A DNA stretch of 64,000 nt from Emticicia sp. C21 (lineage in GTDB: Bacteria > Bacteroidota > Bacteroidia > Cytophagales > Spirosomataceae): contig NZ_QVMT01000007.1 of NCBI RefSeq assembly GCF_003418935.1, forward strand, positions 1 to 64,000, in the 5' to 3' direction. Shown one piece after another: positions 1 through 8,056 of this stretch. A program made the translations under genes and the position numbers. The stretch's first letter is position 1. Each line of letters opens with the position of its first letter. The notes below the pieces were generated by a model. That model was given only the letters and a program-made list of their open reading frames with translations. It did not search any database and was not told the origin of the DNA.

Positions 1-80
1 ATAATGGAACGATATTCTTTTAAAACTGCTTCTACACAGTGAAGCTTAAACTCATAAGTATATTTGTTTCTCTTTCTCAT
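1..80 (-). CDS. IS3-family transposase OrfA, N-terminal fragment cut by the window edge
   Basis: Reading the minus strand from an ATG at 80-78 gives 26 residues beginning MRKRNKYTYEFKLHCVEAV. This basic start followed by Y-x-x-E-F-K is typical of the helix-turn-helix OrfA of IS3-family (IS150-like) elements. OrfA binds the element ends, and with OrfB it forms the OrfAB transposase. The gene runs off the left edge, so intactness cannot be judged. The terminal inverted repeat lies just upstream at 98-123, as expected for this family. The IS3-family assignment rests on a short N-terminus plus the terminal repeat. Confidence 0.75.
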   Translation of the reverse strand, partial: MRKRNKYTYEFKLHCVEAVLKEYRSI

Positions 81-97
81 ACAAATACCCTCAAGAT

Positions 98-123
98 GTG
101 TCTAACTTTTTGGGGGCAGTGCA
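98..123. mobile_element. Outer terminal inverted repeat and boundary of an IS3-family element
   Basis: Read on the minus strand the end is TGCACTGCCCCCAAAAAG followed by TTAGACAC. It starts with TG and carries the C-run/A-run pattern common at IS3-family ends. Only one end lies in the window, so neither the partner repeat nor the target duplication can be seen. The boundary at 123/124 is inferred from the TG...CA rule and from the abrupt cut of a host repeat unit there. Confidence 0.65.
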
Positions 124-309
124 ATGCTGGTAACCTTTTTCGATTCCGCTTTTGTGCTTGACACTAATTATCTCGTCTTCAGCAAAAAAGGTTCCCACCA
201 TAACTAGGCGTCCCCATTGGTCACCTTTTCTGATGCGGCTTGAGTGGCTGGCGCTTGGAATCCACCACTTTCTCGTTCAAAAAGGTTCCCACCGTGTTGG
301 TAACCTTTT
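124..309. repeat. Array of palindromic GGTTACC/GGGAACC repeats, one copy truncated by the IS
   Basis: Two full units lie at 278-309 and 183-229, and a half unit at 124-140. Each begins with AAAAAGGTTCCCACC on the plus strand and ends in TTGGTAACCTTTT or a close variant, so the outer arms AAAAGGTT and AACCTTTT can pair. The 183-229 unit has a longer centre. The half unit stops exactly at the insertion-sequence boundary. A possible minus-strand peptide of about 46 residues (start near 342) crosses the array, but I cannot support it as a gene. The rest of 310-653 shows no other gene. Confidence 0.6.
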
Positions 310-653
310 CCGTCTGTCCCGATTTTCTTTTTCTTATCCTCCATAGCGATAATGTTATTTAAATTGTAATTCACTACTGGGTGGCCCTTAAATTTCCAAA
401 TTAGAATTGTGCTTTCAAAGTATTTAAGGAGTTTTTTGGTGAAATCAAACTGTTGCGTTATTCTCCGCACTGCGAGACGCCCAATCTCTACTATAGGCAA
501 ATATAATTCACAAATTTCTCTCTGATTTTTTAGCATTATAAAAAGACTAATCAATCCTATCTATTTAATTTGTATCAGATTAGTGCATCAGTTCTCCCTG
601 TCAAAACCTTAATTGATAGATTCTTGTTAAGATAAAAACACAATTTCTTAAAC

Positions 654-1508
654 ATGATAAACTCCGTCAAATCAGACACTATTATCAAGTTCAATGGTCA
701 TGAGCCATTTGAAAAACCTGATTTGGTGGTGGTTGAAGAACCCCTGGAAATCAGAGTGGGTTATGGAGCCGAAGATAAACGTCAACAGAAAAGTGTTTAT
801 GTGACTATGCGAACTCCCACAGGTCATGATTTTGAGTTAGCCCTGGGATTTTTGTTTACAGAGGGTATAATTAAGCATTTCAGCCAGATCATATCTATTC
901 ATTATTGTACTGATAATCAACAACAAATTCAGGAGAATATTATCAGAATAGAATTAGACCCAACGGTTAAATTAGATTTTCAGAAATTAGAACGGTACTC
1001 ATATACCACGTCCAGTTGTGGTATTTGTGGCAAAGCTTCTATTGAAGCGATTCAGATACTATGCCCTGTTCCTACAGTTTCCTCGTTAAAAGTTTCGTCT
1101 GATTTTATTTATCAATTACCAAACATTGTTGAGGAAAGACAGGTTTTCTTTAAACATACAGGTGGCTCTCATGTGGCAGCCTTGATAAAACTAAAGGACC
1201 CCAACAAGGGAGATTTATTATTGTTACGCGAAGACATTGGTCGACACAATGCTTTAGATAAAGTGATTGGAGCAGCATTACAAAAAAACCTGTTTCCACT
1301 CTCTGATACTTTATTGTTTATGAGTAGCCGGGCAAGTTTTGAGTTGATTCAGAAAGCAGTCATGGCAGGTATTTCAATCATGGTTTGTGTAGGGGCTCCT
1401 TCAAGTTTGGCCATTGAAACCGCCCAGACCTTTGGAATGACCCTGATAGGTTTTTCAAGAGAACATAGTTTTAATATTTACAGTGGAAGCGCAAAAGTAA
1501 TGAATTGA
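654..1508 (+). CDS. fdhD: Formate dehydrogenase accessory sulfurtransferase FdhD
   Basis: FdhD passes sulfur from a cysteine desulfurase to the molybdenum cofactor, which is needed for active formate-dehydrogenase-type enzymes. The 284-residue length fits the family. The sulfur-carrying CxxC is present as CGIC at C122 and C125, preceded by TTSS. The conserved EDIGRHNALDKV and GFSREHSFNIY blocks are clear in the second half. No signal peptide is visible, so it is cytoplasmic. Its stop is 4 nt from the start of the molybdopterin oxidoreductase at 1513, so the two are almost certainly co-transcribed and that enzyme is its likely client. Confidence 0.95.
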   Translation: MINSVKSDTIIKFNGHEPFEKPDLVVVEEPLEIRVGYGAEDKRQQKSVYVTMRTPTGHDFELALGFLFTEGIIKHFSQIISIHYCTDNQQQIQENIIRIELDPTVKLDFQKLERYSYTTSSCGICGKASIEAIQILCPVPTVSSLKVSSDFIYQLPNIVEERQVFFKHTGGSHVAALIKLKDPNKGDLLLLREDIGRHNALDKVIGAALQKNLFPLSDTLLFMSSRASFELIQKAVMAGISIMVCVGAPSSLAIETAQTFGMTLIGFSREHSFNIYSGSAKVMN

Positions 1509-1512
1509 GCGT

Positions 1513-3858
1513 ATGAAAAAAGAGCAGATTGATCATAACAAAAACAGCGTTAATCCGCTGACTCCTATCGATTTTACAGGTATTGAAACAGATAAACCCG
1601 CCAAAGAAGCTGCCGGAGTGAAAGCGGTATATTCATCATTAAAACACGTTTTTGGGGCTATGCCTGTGGGTAGAGGATTAAAAGCATTACTGCATCTGAA
1701 TCAAAAAGGAGGCATTGATTGCCCCAGTTGTGCCTGGCCCGACCCTGATGGACACCGCTCAAGAATAGCCGAGTACTGTGAAAATGGCGCCAAAGCCATT
1801 GCAGAAGAAGCCACAACGCTAAAAGTAACGCCCGTATTCTTTCAGAAATATTCAGTAACAGAACTTTCTCAGAAATCTGACTATTGGCTCGGACAACAAG
1901 GCCGATTAACGCATCCGATGATCCTGCGGGAGGGACAAACGCATTATGAAAAGATAGCCTGGGAAGAGGCCTTTCAATTAATTGGTCAATATCTTAATCA
2001 ATTAGCCTCACCTGACGAAGCTATTTTCTATACCTCTGGCAGGACAAGTAACGAGGCCGCTTTTCTCTATCAGCTTTTTGTGAGAATGTATGGAACCAAT
2101 AATCTACCCGATTGCTCGAATATGTGTCACGAATCGAGTGGTTCGGCTTTGGGAGAGACTTTAGGTTTAGGTAAAGGTTCGGTAAAGCTTGACGATTTTG
2201 AGAAAGCAGAAGTGATTATGATTTTAGGGCAAAACCCGGGCACTAATCACCCAAGAATGCTGACTGCGCTTGAAAAAGCCAAAAGAGCAGGGGCAAAAAT
2301 CATGTCTATCAATCCACTGATAGAGACAGGTCTGCTACAATTCAACCATCCACAGGAAGTAAAAGACTTATTGTTTGGCGGCGAAAAACTGACAGACACT
2401 TACTTACAAGTTCGAATTAATGGAGATTTGGCACTTCTGAAAGCCTTTAATAAAATCCTGTTAGAAGCAGAGGAAAAGAAAGGTAATGTATTAGATAAAG
2501 AGTTCATTAAAGACCATACCGAGGGATATGAAGCATTAGTTGAAGACCTGAAAAAATATGAGTTAGAAAGCCTGGCGGCCGATTGTGGCGTTCCGCTCAA
2601 TGAAATACAGGAAGCAGCTCAACTATTGATCAATCATGATAAAATTATCATTTGTTGGGCAATGGGGCTTACCCAGCATAAAAACTCTGTGCCTACTATC
2701 AGAGAAGTAGTGAATTTACTTTTGCTCAAAGGCAGTATTGGTAAAGAGGGTGCAGGTACTTGTCCGGTACGTGGACATTCAAATGTACAGGGTGACCGCA
2801 CAATGGGGATATATGAAAAACCAAAAGCTGAGTTTTTGAATAAACTGAAAGAAGTTTTCCAGTTTTCGCCGCCTCGTAAAAATGGCTACGATACAGTAGA
2901 AGCAATCAAAGCCATGGCTGAGAAAAAAGCCAGCGTATTCATAGCCATGGGTGGTAATTTCTTATCAGCTACACCAGACACTGAGTTTACAGCCAAAGCC
3001 CTGCAAAATTGTGATTTAACAGCCCATGTTTCCACAAAATTGAATCGTAGTCATTTAGTACATGGTAAAACTGCTTTAATATTGCCTTGTCTGGGCAGAA
3101 CTGATATTGACCAGCAAGCCACTGGTAATCAATTTGTGAGCGTCGAAAATTCTATGGGTGTGGTGCATAGCAGTCAGGGAGTATTAACTCCACCTGCTGA
3201 AACACTTCTGAGTGAACCTGCGATAATTGCAGGTATTGCTAACGCTACTTTAGGTAATAAACCTTCTACCGCCAATTGGGAATACCTAATCTCCAATTAC
3301 GACCATATCAGAGACGTGATTGAGCAGAGTATTGACGGCTTTGAAAATTATAATGTGAGAGTGAGACAAGATGGAGGCTTTTATCTGCCTAATGCCCCAC
3401 GTACCAAGAAATTTGCTACCGATACAAAGAAAGCCAAGTTTAGTATCAATGTTTTGCATACGATTCAATTAAAAGAAGAGGAATATCTGATGATGACCAT
3501 CAGAAGCCATGACCAGTTTAATACAACTGTATATGGCTTAAACGACCGTTACAGGGGTATTTATAATGAACGTAGGATTATTTTGATGAACGAATCGGAT
3601 ATCAAAGCAGCAGGTTTACAGACTTATCAGGTAGTGAATCTCCATAATCATTTCGGAGATGTTGCCCGCATTGCCGAAAGATTTATTATAGTTCCATATA
3701 GTATTCCTGCTAAATGCGTAGCCACTTATTTTCCAGAGGCAAATGTCTTAGTACCTATCGATAGCTATGCAGATATAAGCCAGACACCCACTTCAAAATC
3801 GGTAGTAATTACCATTGAACCGGTAGTAGAATCGGGTGCGATTGTATTTGCGAAATAG
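1513..3858 (+). CDS. FdhF/YdeP-family molybdopterin oxidoreductase
   Basis: This 781-residue protein matches the YdeP / formate-dehydrogenase alpha-like family of Mo-bis-MGD oxidoreductases. The N-terminal GGIDCPSCAWPDP motif (residues ~69-81) is characteristic of the family. It replaces the classical Cys-rich 4Fe-4S motif of FdhF. The DCSNMCHESSG stretch near residue 205 is in the active-site region. Blocks such as ILGQNPGTNHPRM and CPVRGHSNVQGDRTMG are typical cofactor-binding segments. No Tat signal is present, so it is predicted cytoplasmic. It follows fdhD by 4 nt. The substrate is uncertain. Family members are named formate dehydrogenases, but YdeP of E. coli is linked to acid resistance, so formate oxidation is not proven. 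Confidence 0.88.
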   Translation: MKKEQIDHNKNSVNPLTPIDFTGIETDKPAKEAAGVKAVYSSLKHVFGAMPVGRGLKALLHLNQKGGIDCPSCAWPDPDGHRSRIAEYCENGAKAIAEEATTLKVTPVFFQKYSVTELSQKSDYWLGQQGRLTHPMILREGQTHYEKIAWEEAFQLIGQYLNQLASPDEAIFYTSGRTSNEAAFLYQLFVRMYGTNNLPDCSNMCHESSGSALGETLGLGKGSVKLDDFEKAEVIMILGQNPGTNHPRMLTALEKAKRAGAKIMSINPLIETGLLQFNHPQEVKDLLFGGEKLTDTYLQVRINGDLALLKAFNKILLEAEEKKGNVLDKEFIKDHTEGYEALVEDLKKYELESLAADCGVPLNEIQEAAQLLINHDKIIICWAMGLTQHKNSVPTIREVVNLLLLKGSIGKEGAGTCPVRGHSNVQGDRTMGIYEKPKAEFLNKLKEVFQFSPPRKNGYDTVEAIKAMAEKKASVFIAMGGNFLSATPDTEFTAKALQNCDLTAHVSTKLNRSHLVHGKTALILPCLGRTDIDQQATGNQFVSVENSMGVVHSSQGVLTPPAETLLSEPAIIAGIANATLGNKPSTANWEYLISNYDHIRDVIEQSIDGFENYNVRVRQDGGFYLPNAPRTKKFATDTKKAKFSINVLHTIQLKEEEYLMMTIRSHDQFNTTVYGLNDRYRGIYNERRIILMNESDIKAAGLQTYQVVNLHNHFGDVARIAERFIIVPYSIPAKCVATYFPEANVLVPIDSYADISQTPTSKSVVITIEPVVESGAIVFAK

Positions 3859-4004
3859 AAAAAATTTGTACCTTTCAGCCACAATCTGGTACAACCTACA
3901 CCTCTATGAAACCACTATTACTTATACTTATTTCCTTTTCTATTCATGCACAACCTCACATGCCCCCGAACCCAATCAAAAAGTGGATTTGGAGATTCTT
4001 CATT

Positions 4005-5168
4005 ATGGAAAAAAGAACAATATATATCATTTGTTGCTTGTTTTTAACACTGACTGTTTCGGCGCAAGGAACAGTCAAACAACAAGTTACTGAAACTCTT
4101 CGAAAACAAATATTAAGCCAAGCCGATTGGGCTATGAAGCAAGCCCCTGTTACAGTTACAGCCAGTAGTAGTATCCGCAGTCAGGGGACAATTCATGATT
4201 TTTATTCAGAAGGAGATTATTGGTGGCCTGACCCAGCCAATCCTGATGGACCATATATTCAGAAAGATGGTTTGACCAATCCCGATAATTTTGTTGCCCA
4301 CCGTTTAGCTGTGATTCGGTTCAGCAAGATTATTGGCAGTTTAGCATCGGCGTATGTATTGACGAACAATCCACAATATGTGGCTCAAGCTTCTAAGCAT
4401 TTAGAGGCTTGGTTTGTTAATCCTGCTACCAGAATGAATCCATCGCTACTCTATGCACAAGCCATTACCCGTAAAGTATCAGGCAGAGGTATTGGTATTA
4501 TAGATACCATTCATTTGATGGAAGTAGCGCAAGGAATAATTAAAATGGAGAAAGCAGCTAATATTGATAAAAAGCTACTGGCCGATATAAAAAACTGGTT
4601 CGCCGAGTACCTCAACTGGCTCACCACCCATCCATATGGTAAAGAAGAAATGGAAGCCAAGAATAACCATGGTACGTGCTGGGTGATGCAGGTAGCCTCA
4701 TTTGCCAAATTGACTAATAATCAAAATCTGCTTGAGTTTTGCCGCAATCGCTATAAAACAGTTCTATTACCCAGGCAAATGGCAGCCAATGGTAGTTTTC
4801 CTTTGGAACTTGGTCGTACCAAACCTTACGGCTATTCGTTATTCAATTTAGATGCCATGGTGATGATATGCCAGATACTCTCAACCGAGCAGGATAATCT
4901 CTGGGAATTTAGCACACCCGAAGGACAGACCATCAAAAAAGGCATTGAATTTATGTATCCTTATGTGGCAGATAAAAGCAAATGGTCTTTTAAACAAGAT
5001 GTGATGTACTGGAATGACTGGCCTGTGGCTCAGCCTTTTCTTGTTTTTGGAGCAGCTAATTTTCAGCAAAATAATTGGCTACAAACCTGGAAAAGTTTAG
5101 AGCATAATCCAACCACCGAAGAAGTAATCAGAAATTTACCTATAAGAAATCCAATTATTTGGTTTTAA
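4005..5168 (+). CDS. Exported alginate lyase family protein (PF05426-like)
   Basis: I start this gene at 4005, where MEKRTIYIICCLFLTLTVSAQ forms a clean signal peptide ending in the SAQ/G site common in Bacteroidota. An in-frame ATG at 3906 would add 33 residues, including a second unrelated hydrophobic leader. The mature 387-residue product carries YWWPDPANPDGPY, NNHGTCWVMQ (the family's catalytic NNH region) and the later RTKPYGYSLFNLDAM motif. Together these define the alginate-lyase superfamily of alpha/alpha-toroid polysaccharide lyases. Substrate cannot be assigned, since many bacterial members act on other uronides. The next gene follows after 7 nt and is also exported, which suggests a small periplasmic operon. 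Confidence 0.85.
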   Translation: MEKRTIYIICCLFLTLTVSAQGTVKQQVTETLRKQILSQADWAMKQAPVTVTASSSIRSQGTIHDFYSEGDYWWPDPANPDGPYIQKDGLTNPDNFVAHRLAVIRFSKIIGSLASAYVLTNNPQYVAQASKHLEAWFVNPATRMNPSLLYAQAITRKVSGRGIGIIDTIHLMEVAQGIIKMEKAANIDKKLLADIKNWFAEYLNWLTTHPYGKEEMEAKNNHGTCWVMQVASFAKLTNNQNLLEFCRNRYKTVLLPRQMAANGSFPLELGRTKPYGYSLFNLDAMVMICQILSTEQDNLWEFSTPEGQTIKKGIEFMYPYVADKSKWSFKQDVMYWNDWPVAQPFLVFGAANFQQNNWLQTWKSLEHNPTTEEVIRNLPIRNPIIWF

Positions 5169-5175
5169 ATGTTGT

Positions 5176-6030
5176 ATGAAAAAAATCTCTCTTTTAGTCG
5201 TTCTTATTTTCAGTTTAGCCCAAGTGAGTTTTGCACAAAAAGACATGAATGTTATGACCTACAATATCCGTTTGGGCATTGCTTCCGATGGTGATAATCA
5301 GTGGAATAATCGCAAAAATAATCTGGCAAGTATTCTTACCTACTTTGATGCTGATATTTGTGGCATGCAGGAAGCCTTCTATAGCCAGATCCAAGACCTT
5401 GAAGCCTTATTGCCTGATACTTATGCATGGGTTGGCAAAGGCCGTGACGATGGCAAAGAAGCTGGAGAATTTTCGTGTATCTTTTACAGGAAAGATAAGT
5501 ACACGATGCTACAAACGAATACTTTCTGGCTGAATCAACATCCTGAGACAGTAGGTTTAGGCTGGGAAGCTAAGTATAATCGCATTGTTACTTACGCCAA
5601 ATTTGAACGCATAGTTGATAAGAAAATCTTCTTCGTTTTCAATACTCATTTCGACCATGAGGCAGTCATAGCCCGTAGAGAAAGTGCCAAACTATTGTTA
5701 TCGAAAATTAAAGAAATTGCTGGCATCACCCCTACCATTATTACAGGTGATTTTAATGCCGCTCCAAGTAAAGAACCCATTCAGATTCTCACAGATATGG
5801 CTAACCCAGACCATTTGCTTGATACTGAAAACATATCGCTCACCCCCCATTTCGGGCCTTATAGCTCGTTTACAGGTTTTCAGTCAAAAGAACAAGAGGG
5901 GATGAGAATTGATTATATTTTTGTAAAAAATGGAGACTTCAAAGTCAAAAAGCATGCAACGATTTCGATGTCGTGGAATGGTAGATTTGCCTCTGACCAT
6001 CATCCTGTGTTAGCTACGCTATCGTTCTGA
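5176..6030 (+). CDS. Exported endonuclease/exonuclease/phosphatase family protein
   Basis: This 284-residue protein has the signal peptide MKKISLLVVLIFSLAQVSFAQ, then the full metal-dependent EEP fold signature. The signature includes MTYNIRLG with the following N-x-W (residues ~27-45), MQEA with the catalytic Glu, NTHFDH, ITGDFNAAP, RIDYIFV and the final SDHHPV. Family members hydrolyse phosphodiesters or sugar/inositol phosphates. Exported versions in Bacteroidota are usually unassigned. Its start lies 7 nt after the alginate-lyase-family gene, so the two probably share a transcript. Substrate remains open. Confidence 0.88.
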   Translation: MKKISLLVVLIFSLAQVSFAQKDMNVMTYNIRLGIASDGDNQWNNRKNNLASILTYFDADICGMQEAFYSQIQDLEALLPDTYAWVGKGRDDGKEAGEFSCIFYRKDKYTMLQTNTFWLNQHPETVGLGWEAKYNRIVTYAKFERIVDKKIFFVFNTHFDHEAVIARRESAKLLLSKIKEIAGITPTIITGDFNAAPSKEPIQILTDMANPDHLLDTENISLTPHFGPYSSFTGFQSKEQEGMRIDYIFVKNGDFKVKKHATISMSWNGRFASDHHPVLATLSF

Positions 6031-6090
6031 TTAATTGAGTGATTGAGCAACCGACGCCCGGTGAATGGGTGATTAATGAAAAAAATCAAT

Positions 6091-6139
6091 AAAAAACAGA
6101 TTGAACGCTACATCAGAAAGCACGTTCAATCTGTTTTTT
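6091..6139. terminator. Bidirectional intrinsic terminator
   Basis: AAAAAACAGATTGAACG pairs with CGTTCAATCTGTTTTTT across a 13-14 nt loop, giving about a 16-bp stem flanked by A- and T-tracts. It sits between convergent transcripts. The right arm lies inside the last codons of the small minus-strand gene at 6113-6265. Confidence 0.85.
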
Positions 6140-6265
6140 CTTATTCCAGGGGGCTGTAGTCTGGCGTGATAAATCGTATAAAAACCAGATGACTATAGCC
6201 AGGAATAAAATAAATATAATTCTGAAAATAAGGCGATTGTTAGTGCCTTTAGTATTATTTGCCAT
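6113..6265 (-). CDS. Small single-pass membrane protein (50 aa)
   Basis: The minus strand from ATG at 6265 gives 50 residues, MANNTKGTNNRLIFRIIF and onward, with one strong hydrophobic helix at about residues 12-30. The tail is charged and ends in a K-K-K-Q-I-E-R run. It begins 24 nt after the sixA stop on the same strand, and its stop falls in the stem of the 6091-6139 terminator. This means it is the last gene of a sixA transcript. I do not know a function. The helix and its topology suggest an inner-membrane microprotein. Support is its position, composition and terminator placement rather than a recognised family. Confidence 0.6.
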   Translation of the reverse strand: MANNTKGTNNRLIFRIIFILFLAIVIWFLYDLSRQTTAPWNKKKQIERAF

Positions 6266-6289
6266 TCAATTAAAAACAAAACTTAATTA

Positions 6290-6805
6290 CTATTCAGTTT
6301 TTGCAATGTTGCCCGGTGAATAGGAGTTTAAAAATTTACCACTCTTGTTCGAGATTTCAGCCCATTTAACATTCTCAAACTCTATTACAACAACCCCAGC
6401 TTTTTCCATAGACCCACCAATATCAGCACGGGTAAGATACTCAGCAAAAAAAGTAATATCAGGGTTGTGCCCAAAAATAGCCACTGATTTTACTTTGTCG
6501 TCCAGGTTGTTCAAAGCTGCCAGATAAGCCCTTGCTCCTCCCCCATAAATAGCCTCATCTAAAACAATTTCATCAGCATCTTTATGTAATTGTTCAGCAA
6601 AAATCTTGGCAGTCGATTTACAGCGGTCGGCGGCACTACTTACCAATAACTCAATTTTTATACCTTTTTCTGCTAAAAATTTCCCCATACGGGCCGATTC
6701 GATGATACCATGTGAAGTAAGGTTACGGTCAAAATCCCGAAACATAGGAGTATTCCCCCCTTCTTCAGCGGTAGCATGACGAACTAAATAAAGCAGTTTT
6801 TTCAT
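6290..6805 (-). CDS. sixA: SixA-type histidine phosphatase
   Basis: SixA removes phosphate from phosphohistidine, for example on Hpt domains of phosphorelays. The 171-residue product begins MKKLLYLVRHATAEEGG, with the RHG-type catalytic R9-H10. The second catalytic histidine sits in FGHNPDI near residue 113. Length and the short lid are typical of SixA within the histidine phosphatase superfamily. I use the ATG at 6805 because the 10 extra residues from the upstream ATG at 6835 lie before the conserved beta strand. A 50-residue membrane protein follows 24 nt downstream. Some family members act on small phosphoesters, so phosphorelay control is an inference. Confidence 0.85.
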   Translation of the reverse strand: MKKLLYLVRHATAEEGGNTPMFRDFDRNLTSHGIIESARMGKFLAEKGIKIELLVSSAADRCKSTAKIFAEQLHKDADEIVLDEAIYGGGARAYLAALNNLDDKVKSVAIFGHNPDITFFAEYLTRADIGGSMEKAGVVVIEFENVKWAEISNKSGKFLNSYSPGNIAKTE

Positions 6806-6996
6806 ATTTTCAACGGTTTTGGCACGAATATACAAGCATTCTTAGAAATTAATTAAATTTTTCTGAATTATTCATAAAAAATTATCCTCCAAATCAGAAA
6901 GTATCTGAATCAGTATTTTTAACTGGAAATGTTTTTTAAATCTCATTCAAACCTTTACTATTACAACCAAAAGAGCAATCATTCTGTTTTTCAGTT

Positions 6997-7027
6997 TTAG
7001 CAGTATTGTCCAAAAAAATTATATTTG
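6997..7027 (+). promoter_or_regulatory. Candidate Bacteroidetes promoter for the bestrophin gene
   Basis: A perfect -7 element TATATTTG (TAnnTTTG) lies at 7020-7027. Exactly 19 nt upstream is TTAG at 6997-7000, one mismatch from the TTTG -33 box. Transcription would begin near 7034, about 50 nt before the ATG at 7085. The remaining 6806-6996 interval shows nothing else. Confidence 0.45.
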
Positions 7028-7084
7028 CAGCAATATAGCTCAATTAACATATAAAAAGCCCTCAGGCAAACTACCCACAAATTT

Positions 7085-7951
7085 ATGATTGATTATAACC
7101 CAAAGAATTGGTGGAAATTCATTTTCTACTTTCACAAAGCAGATACTTTCCGTAAACTAATGCCTGCCATGCTGGGTCTGGCTGCTTATACTGCCGTATT
7201 TGCTTATATAGAAAATAATATCCTGCATTATGTGCCTATTAAAAATCCGCTTACCGTTCACTCTTTAGTAGGATTTGTATTGTCTTTACTGCTTGTTTTC
7301 AGAACGAATACAGCTTACGACAGATGGTGGGAAGGCCGTAGATTATGGGGTAGTTTTGTTAATAATTCAAGAAATTTTGCTTTAAAATTAGCTACTTTTT
7401 TACCTGAAAACCATCCGGCAAAGGAAACTTTAAAAATCCTGATAGGCAATTATGTACATGCGGTAAAAGACCACCTGCGTGGAAAAGTACATATAGAGAA
7501 CCTGGTTTTTACGGAAGTATATGATCAGGACTACTACAAAACTTTCAAACATATTCCGAACAGAATATGTCAGGCTATTTATACCGAAATTCATCAATTG
7601 CACAAGTCTGGCATTATTAATGCCGAGCAGCTAATTGTGCTCAATAATGAAATTTCATCTTTTACTGATAACCTTGGGGCTTGTGAGCGGATTAAGAACA
7701 CCCCCATTCCGGTTTCTTATAATATTTTCATCAAGAAAATCATTTTTATTTATGTGTTTACCATGCCAATTACGGCTGTTTTGGAATACAAATTCTGGTC
7801 TATCCCAATTGTAACGCTTGTATTTTATGCTTTTGCAGGGATAGAAATTATGGCAGAAGAGATTGAAGAGCCTTTCGGGACAGATGCTAATGATTTAGGG
7901 CTTGACACTATTGTGAAAAACATCAAGGGGAATTTGGCTGAAATTTTGTAG
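7085..7951 (+). CDS. Bestrophin-family (UPF0187) anion channel
   Basis: This 288-residue protein belongs to the prokaryotic bestrophin family. It starts with DYNPKNWWKFIFYFHKADTFRK, a typical N-terminal amphipathic region. It then has the FRTNTAYDRWWEGRRLWG block (residues ~80-98) and the late transmembrane segment followed by EEIEEPFG. Bestrophins are pentameric ion channels. Bacterial homologues conduct ions, and some are cation-selective. Four hydrophobic segments are visible. The gene stands alone, with its own promoter candidate upstream and the S41 protease gene about 105 nt downstream. Selectivity cannot be read from sequence. Confidence 0.9.
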   Translation: MIDYNPKNWWKFIFYFHKADTFRKLMPAMLGLAAYTAVFAYIENNILHYVPIKNPLTVHSLVGFVLSLLLVFRTNTAYDRWWEGRRLWGSFVNNSRNFALKLATFLPENHPAKETLKILIGNYVHAVKDHLRGKVHIENLVFTEVYDQDYYKTFKHIPNRICQAIYTEIHQLHKSGIINAEQLIVLNNEISSFTDNLGACERIKNTPIPVSYNIFIKKIIFIYVFTMPITAVLEYKFWSIPIVTLVFYAFAGIEIMAEEIEEPFGTDANDLGLDTIVKNIKGNLAEIL

Positions 7952-8056
7952 GTATTTCATCGAAAGTAAAGTATATTTACTAAAGTAAAACAAATTCAGC
8001 AACCTATCGTTAATTACTTACGTCAATATAACTGAACGCTAAATATACTTTTGAAC

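Noticed and set aside
204-554. Minus-strand ORF of 116 residues upstream of fdhD
   Set aside because: It crosses the palindromic repeat array, has no recognised domain and poor composition. Only the last ~46 residues could be a peptide, without support.
6031-6075. GTGAATGGGTGATTAATGA-like repeats near 6050 and 26010
   Set aside because: Two similar AT-rich strings only, without arms or fixed length. Possibly chance, so not called as a repeat family.
8046-8053. TACTTTTG as a promoter for the S41 gene
   Set aside because: It ends only 3 nt before the ATG, leaving no leader. Probably chance.
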